Of a stretch of 64,000 bases of DNA, positions 57,976-64,000 are shown piece after piece. This DNA is from Diphasiastrum complanatum (lineage: Eukaryota > Streptophyta > Lycopodiopsida > Lycopodiales > Lycopodiaceae), in the NCBI GenBank assembly GCA_029204225.1, contig CM055099.1:64541614-64605613 (forward strand). Reading direction: 5' to 3'. The notes below the pieces were generated by a model. It was given only the letters and a program-made list of their open reading frames with translations. It did no database searches and was not told the DNA's origin. Every line of letters starts with the position of its first letter. Position 1 is the stretch's first letter. The translations under genes were made by a program, and so were the position numbers.

Positions 57976-60900
57976 TAGTTTGCAAGGACGGCACAACAAA
58001 TTTTCCCTCAGACTTAACCAACTGAAAGCTTCGTCACGAGCGCTGGAAGCCAACTGGGCACCACGCGAGACTGGACGGAAGATTGTGTTCACAAATGCAA
58101 TTGACAACTTGTAGAACCAGTGATCCCGGGCGAAAAGATTAGTGATGATCAGAGCTGCATTGATAGTTGGAGTAGCAATCTCAGTACGTTAATTGCCTCT
58201 CCTGAACGTGATAGAAGGTTTTTATAGCAGGTTCCTCATGTAGTAGTGCTAGCTCAGGTCCTCGGTAGAAGTGTGTTAGATCTTTGCAGCAGAAGAACAG
58301 CTGTCAACTCTCTTAATAGCAGCGATGGACAGCAAGTTCCCGTCTAAAATTTTTTATAGTATTTCTTCTCAAGAAATAACTCTACATGCAGCGATGGAGG
58401 TCAGCCATAGATGCGTCAGGTAGAGCCCATTGATTAGTGTTGCAGAGGTGCGAATTTTTTGCTAACTGGAAGTGCGATTTAGTACCATAGGAAACAACAC
58501 TTGAGAGCTACAGAATTGCGAGTGAAGGCTCCTCAAAAACGATGATTCCTTTCCCACAGAGATCAGCATTGAATGCTGCAAAAGCAGTGCTTGAATTCTA
58601 CCACAAGGAGTGCGCTTGATTGGCTCTTGGAGGGCACTCAATTCAGGTCGAGATAGCAGATGTGTTTTGCCTCTAAAAATGCGATAAGATCTACTGTCAA
58701 CAACGTATTCATAGATAAAGTACTATCAGAGGTGCGACAGTCAACCACTCCCTACTGCCTCGGAAGGTGCAATGGAGGTATAAACACATGTTTCTCTCAA
58801 TGTGAACAATCAAGAGCTGTTTGCAATGCTTCCATATTTCTCTGGACAGAACAACAATGGACCAATAGCTCAGTAGATATGGTGAATTGAGAACTGGCAA
58901 CTAATGGTACAATCAAAAGAGCCTTGAGCTGTGATGAACTGTCAGTCTGAAAACAGTTCAAATGCCTTAGAAATTGCCGTCAGAACCCCGCTTGGCAATA
59001 ATTATTGCCTGTCTCAGATGTGAATGTTTGTGAGGTTTCATCTATTGTAAAAAAGTTCTATGATTTTTTCCCCAAAGATTCAACAAGCAACAAAGGCTAT
59101 CTGATGAGTCCTTAATAGTAATGATTTTGAGATCCAGAATGACAGTTATCACTAGAATGTAAGAGACTACAAAGAGTGCAGTCAGAACTCATACAACCAT
59201 GGCCCAAAAGTTAGCCCATATGACATAAATGCATGGCCGATTCCTAAGAAGAATACAAAGATCTGGAGTAGACTTCAACCATTCATTTTCACTAATCATG
59301 GTTTTATGGCCCAGCACTCAAATACTAGATAAGCCTCGTCTCAAATAAATTTTCAATCAAGGAAAAGTCTTCAGCCCTTGCAAGCTTTCTTAAGGTGGAA
59401 TGGCATAAGATATGGTCATTCGATCCAAAACTATATCTTACTCATGACAAGAGAAAGTCACAAGCACACATGGGAAAAGATCCAAACCTATTCTCTCAAA
59501 TGATGAATGATAAGCACCCATAAGCAAATGATCTTGGTGAGTACACTTCAAGTAAGTATGAGATCTGGTAAAAATCAATCCATATTGAAAACATCTATCA
59601 CTCCACTCTCTCTCACACAAGCAAACTCTCAAGGATTAGTTTTGCAGAAAAAATAATAGATTTTTTTGACAAAAATAGCTCATTATAACAGATAACCTTG
59701 ACTTAATGTTCGCCCAACTTACTGATTACCAAAAATAGCAAGATGGACTTACTGTGACTCAGGTGAAAGTTCCCTTCCAAGAATTGATATTCCTGCAAAA
59801 AGGTGTAAAATTTTCTACAAAAGGTTACAGTTGGGTCCAAGTTCATGTGGTCACTTGTACATGCAAATCAATAGTTCATGTTTAAAACTAATTGGAAATT
59901 TTGTCCAATATAGCTAGTTTTTGGAAAGTGGTGGCTAAGTTAGGGAAAATGACTCTAGAAATAGGAGACAAAGTCATCACTCTTAGCTATAAATAGTAGG
60001 TGGGGTGTGGAGAAAGTAGAACCATTTTCTAAAGATTTTGGAGCAATACTATTATATCATCTTTGGTTCTCTTCTACACTATTGTAAAAATCGCCTCACA
60101 CAAAAAAAGTTATTGTTGATGCAACTATTCTTGGCCTAGATCTACATTTAGAATCATCATTGGATCTTAAATTTTCACAATCTCCAAGACGTGGATGTGC
60201 TTGCTTTCAATTTTGAGTTGACAATAATGAATCTCTTACAAAAGTCAACAGTATCCATTTTACAATAATGTTGTGTGCACAACCATCATCTTCAACTCGA
60301 CATCAATAGAGGAAAGTTGCAAGGCACAATTTTTGGCAACATTGGGATGTTGACTCAAATGAAAATCTATCGGATGAAGAAGACGAGTTGTCAACTTCAT
60401 CAACTAAAAGAGAGCCTTGACAATCAATCAAGTATTGAGCTAAGACCATTACTAAAGCTAATGCACATGTACTTGAGCTAAGCAACATGGAAAGCTTTTT
60501 TCCTATGATCATACATGATTGAATTCAACATCATCACCACACAAATTGCCATAGTGAAATGGAATGTTAAAGATTTCACAAAAGAAACAATGGCTGGTTG
60601 TGTGAAATTATTTTACCACTGTTGACAAAATATGCTTCAAGAGCCTTGTATCTTATTGTATTGTGCTAGTAATATGACATAATATACATCAAAGCACATC
60701 TTTAAAATTGTGAATGGGTTAGAAATTATTTTCAAAACATATAAGTATATAAGTTTTGACTACATGAGAGCCACTAAATCCACATGAGCATACTATTACT
60801 ACCCCTTTTCTATTTTTTGCATTTTTGTAAGCAATTTTGGACATCACCAAAAACATAATAAGCTAAAAACCAAAAGCCTTGACAATAGTAAGCTTGGTGT

Positions 60901-63400
60901 TGTTTTTGACTCCATCAAAATAAATATACAATGTTAATGCGACTAAGCAATGTTTTCTTTTTGCATCAATTCATGTACCACACTATACATCAAGGCAAAA
61001 AGGAGCTCAATGCTCCAAATGTCAACAACCAAGCAACCAAAATTACTTTCCTGTGACCACAATAAAACTCTTATCCAACTCAACTAGTTGTGTGGCATTC
61101 AATGAAGCAATTTGAAATCATAATGCAATGGTTACTACATGCCATAAGAAAAGACTAAAATTCCAAATACATATAGGAGCTTACCTAGTCAAAGCCATAT
61201 GTGCCCTCTGTACTATTTTTCCAATAAATTTAGTGAAATTTTACCAGTTCAACTACTTTTTCATATGCAATAAAAATGAGATTTCAAAATTAACATGAAC
61301 AAAAGAGACAACATTGTTTTGCAATGGATTAGCATATCTTACATTTTGTACAACCTACCTTACCTAGCATGTAGGCAAATGAGCAAACTCCCAAAGTCAT
61401 TTCTCACATCTAAGACTCAAGCTCATGCTTTAATGGTGCAAAACCAACAAATCTCCACCCTAATTATTGGAAGGGATGTCTCATCGTCGGATTGAAAAGT
61501 GCTTTCAACTTCGATAATCATTCAAAAACAAAGCACAAATTACTTCACAAAAAATAGAATAAAATTTTGAATCATTGATTCATCTTATCCACATACTTCT
61601 AAATAAACTCGCCTCCAAGGACGCATATCTAAGTTAAAAATCATTATTATTTTACATGCCTACTTGATCATATGAAAAGCAACATGAATGGGTGAGAAAT
61701 GATGTATCCTTGTGAACAACTTTCAACTTTAAGAAAGCTTTAGGATTTTGGCATAAAGTTGCTGAACGTTCAAACATCCTTGTGGAACACCACAAAATAA
61801 AGGTTTGTGAGACATGGTTTAAAAGCATTTCCTCCTCTTTGATGACCAGAACTGCAACATGTACTACCAATTACTTGAAAGAATTGTTGAAATGCTAATG
61901 AATGCTGACAAGTAAATGCGAAGTGAATTTGTCTATAGACTAGTTCAATCTTTTTCAGAAGTTTCTAGGCTTTTGATCTTAAAAATTTATCATCCCCAAT
62001 GATCGAATTTATGAAAAAAAACCCCTCAAATATCAAGATTTTGTTATTGACCATCAATCTCCGTGCTAAATGCAGAATGTACACAACTCACACGTATTGA
62101 CATGGTAAATTAAATTGTACAAAACTCTTAAGCCTTGATTCTATAAAGGATCAAGTTGAAAGGTGTTTGCAATTACCTCTTTAAGAAAATAACGATTCAA
62201 GTGCAAGTGTCAAGCTATAAAGTTTCATGATAGCGATAGCATTATGAAAAACATCTATTCAAATCCTAACAATCTTCCGTTTGAAGGTTCTTCAAAATTT
62301 GTCACTTCCAACAAAACAAAATTCCTTGCTCCAGCAATGCTTTATTGCTTGCTTATATTAGAAAGCCCTACAGTTTTAAAATGATTGTAAATCAATCAGA
62401 TACAAGGGATTATCATGATGTGTTTCATATCAATTGCAAAACCTGTATAAATATATATGAGAACTGTAGTTCGTTAAACCGTCAAAACATCTATTCTTGA
62501 TTTATATCCTTTAAATTGCACCTCTTATAATTAGTTCAACTTGTTTGTGTACAAGCTTCAAGACAGCGGAGCAAGGTTGCCACAGTTTTCAATCATCCCA
62601 GGGGACCCAACCCCACATGAAGCTCAAATAGCATACAAGCAACTTCAAGAAAAGTACCAATCAGGGTCTAACTTCCGGGAATGCTAGAGGAAAACTAAAG
62701 ACTCCTGATTACTGAAATTAATGATCACATGAAAACAGGATGCTGCAGAAAACGGACAATAAAAATGTGCCTTGATTTTGCACATTATATCACCATGAAA
62801 GATTTGGCATCATATACCAGTCTCACCAACCCCAAGCCAAATAAAGAATCTAACCACCTGACATGGGTGACATTAGAGTTGAAAAACTTTGTTTGCTTCT
62901 CCAACTAAACAATGTCCATGCTGGTTATTACTCTGAAAGCTGACAGATTTGTCTACTATTTACAACATCTTTAATTTCAAATAACCGCCGGTAAGGACAC
63001 AGTGAGCTTGGCTCTATCCCGAAGGTAATCTTTACATAGGAAACATGAATAATCTAAAAACTTTCACAAAATGTGCAGTGCAAAAAGTGACAAAGATTGC
63101 TCCCAGAATCATAATGAAACTTTCTAGACCTGTTCCGATCTAGATACTATGGTCCCCCCTCACGTGCCTGCTGTTTGACTATCAAAAATTTTCTTACTGT
63201 AATTGAAATGATGGCATATAACTGGGTACAATGCATGTCCCTTTTCAAATAGCCGATCACCACAGAACAACATTGTGGAGCAATCACATTCTTCCAGAAG
63301 CCCCATACGTCACCATCAGAGCTCTGATTATATTAATACATGGATAGATAATGAAATTCAATAGACACAAGCCATTTACATTATATTTCTTCAAGGCCTC
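57976..63400. other. Intergenic, no gene recognised
   Basis: A TATA-like CTATAAATAG at about 59989 with following short exon-like sequence may be a decayed LTR. 60340-60420 reads DSNENLSDEEDELSTSS on the plus strand, but stops follow at once. The last few hundred bases before 63406 are presumably the 3' UTR of the minus-strand gene there. Confidence 0.4.
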
Positions 63401-63405
63401 TGAAT

Positions 63406-63819
63406 TCAAGAATAAGTCAAATTCAATGATAAAAATTGCTGAACACGCTTGAGAGTGTTCACTTTCTCTTCTGAGGTCGGAAGTTCTAGTGCTCCTCTTA
63501 TCGACGCAAGCATTTCAGTCAACTGTTTAAAAGCAGCACTTTTGTGAACCAGGTCATCTTCTTGTACCCTCTCCGGCCCAGGTTCACATTTTGCACCAAT
63601 AGACATTTTCCTGCTAGAAAAATCTAAACTACACCCCTCCAAGGTATCACCATGGTAGTTGCCTAGTGCTGTTATGTTGCAGTTCAAGTCATCCAACTTG
63701 GCATGGTTGACACTGATTTCATGAAGCCTTGCCTCCAAATATGCATGCTCTCGAGCACTCACATCCTTCTCAAACTTGGCAGCCATGACAGCAGCACGGA
63801 GCACACAAGCCTCTGAAAT
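63406..63819 (-). CDS. Last exon of an unrecognised gene running off the right edge
   Basis: The minus strand has acceptor TTTCAG ending at 63820, then 137 codons and a stop at 63406 (an alternative acceptor is seven bases downstream). It reads ISEACVLRAAVMAAKFEKDV, then AREHAYLEARLHEISVNHAK (helical, coiled-coil-like), a polar loop and a helical end, SAAFKQLTEMLASIRGALEL and LKRVQQFLSLNL. It is free of stops, with codon-like composition, so probably a live host gene. The family is not recognised. The upstream exons lie past 64000 or within 63821-64000, where none is evident. Confidence 0.65.
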   Translation of the reverse strand: MSEACVLRAAVMAAKFEKDVSAREHAYLEARLHEISVNHAKLDDLNCNITALGNYHGDTLEGCSLDFSSRKMSIGAKCEPGPERVQEDDLVHKSAAFKQLTEMLASIRGALELPTSEEKVNTLKRVQQFLSLNLTYS

Positions 63820-64000
63820 CTGAAACATTGTCCACAAAAATACAAGGGAGTTGCTATTGAGTTGCCTACATGTTGGCATTGCAAGAGTCAAATGGCACAG
63901 AAAGATGATTCAAGAATAGACTACCCACTTTTGTCCTAGAGGGACACATTTAATACCTCACTTTTAAGTCTTGACACATAAAAAAGTCATTTCATCTTTA

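Noticed and set aside
61652-61870. Minus-strand stretch with a GVPQGC-like string in one frame.
   Set aside because: The string is in a different frame from the open stretch, and no other LINE landmark is nearby.

Overview
The window is plant nuclear DNA. The signs are GT-AG spliced genes with introns up to about 7.6 kb, a chloroplast ribonucleoprotein gene with a transit peptide, a WAT1/EamA-type transporter end, a plant-type Agenet-domain gene, and a dense litter of Ty1/copia remnants with a Ty3/gypsy chromovirus piece. The sequence shows a large, repeat-rich land-plant genome. A fern or another non-flowering lineage is a guess from general character only.

Layout. 173-683 (+): last two exons of a WAT1-like transporter. 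2.3-10.4 kb: broken copia LTR, leader, gag, protease and integrase pieces. Between two copies of a retroelement leader (5541-5630 and 7751-7860) lies a block at about 6.4-7.7 kb that is unlike its neighbours and resembles, weakly, a negative-strand RNA virus polymerase. 11.3-18.4 kb: a minus-strand copia element whose reverse transcriptase is split by a second, internally deleted minus-strand copia (12168-15235). 18.4-19.5 kb: further plus-strand copia debris. 21592-26391 (+): a four-exon chloroplast RNA-binding protein, 518 residues, with six copies of a roughly 39-residue repeat between the transit peptide and two RRMs.

30.1-31.7 kb (-): a decayed, once-spliced ORF set of unknown, probably transposon-related origin. 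32.2-32.65 kb (+): copia RT. 33734-34110 (-): two phase-compatible exons encoding a DGNHR motif like that of ParB/sulfiredoxin-type domains, abutted by two adjacent MITEs (34091-34580). 37.5-38.3 kb (+): copia zinc knuckle and protease. 39516-54133 (-): an Agenet-domain gene from which I could assemble five coding exons and one 5' UTR exon; its largest intron holds copia, gypsy and copia fragments, and another holds a tandem pair of tRNA-derived SINE-like units. 56.0-57.1 kb (+): an internally deleted copia with a well preserved RNase H. 63406-63819 (-): last exon of an unrecognised gene that continues beyond the right edge.

The host genes (WAT1-like, cpRNP, Agenet, right-edge gene) show no operon-like or pathway link. 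They are separated by independently decayed transposable elements. All exon joints were read by eye from splice consensus and reading-frame phase. No alignment or transcript evidence was available.
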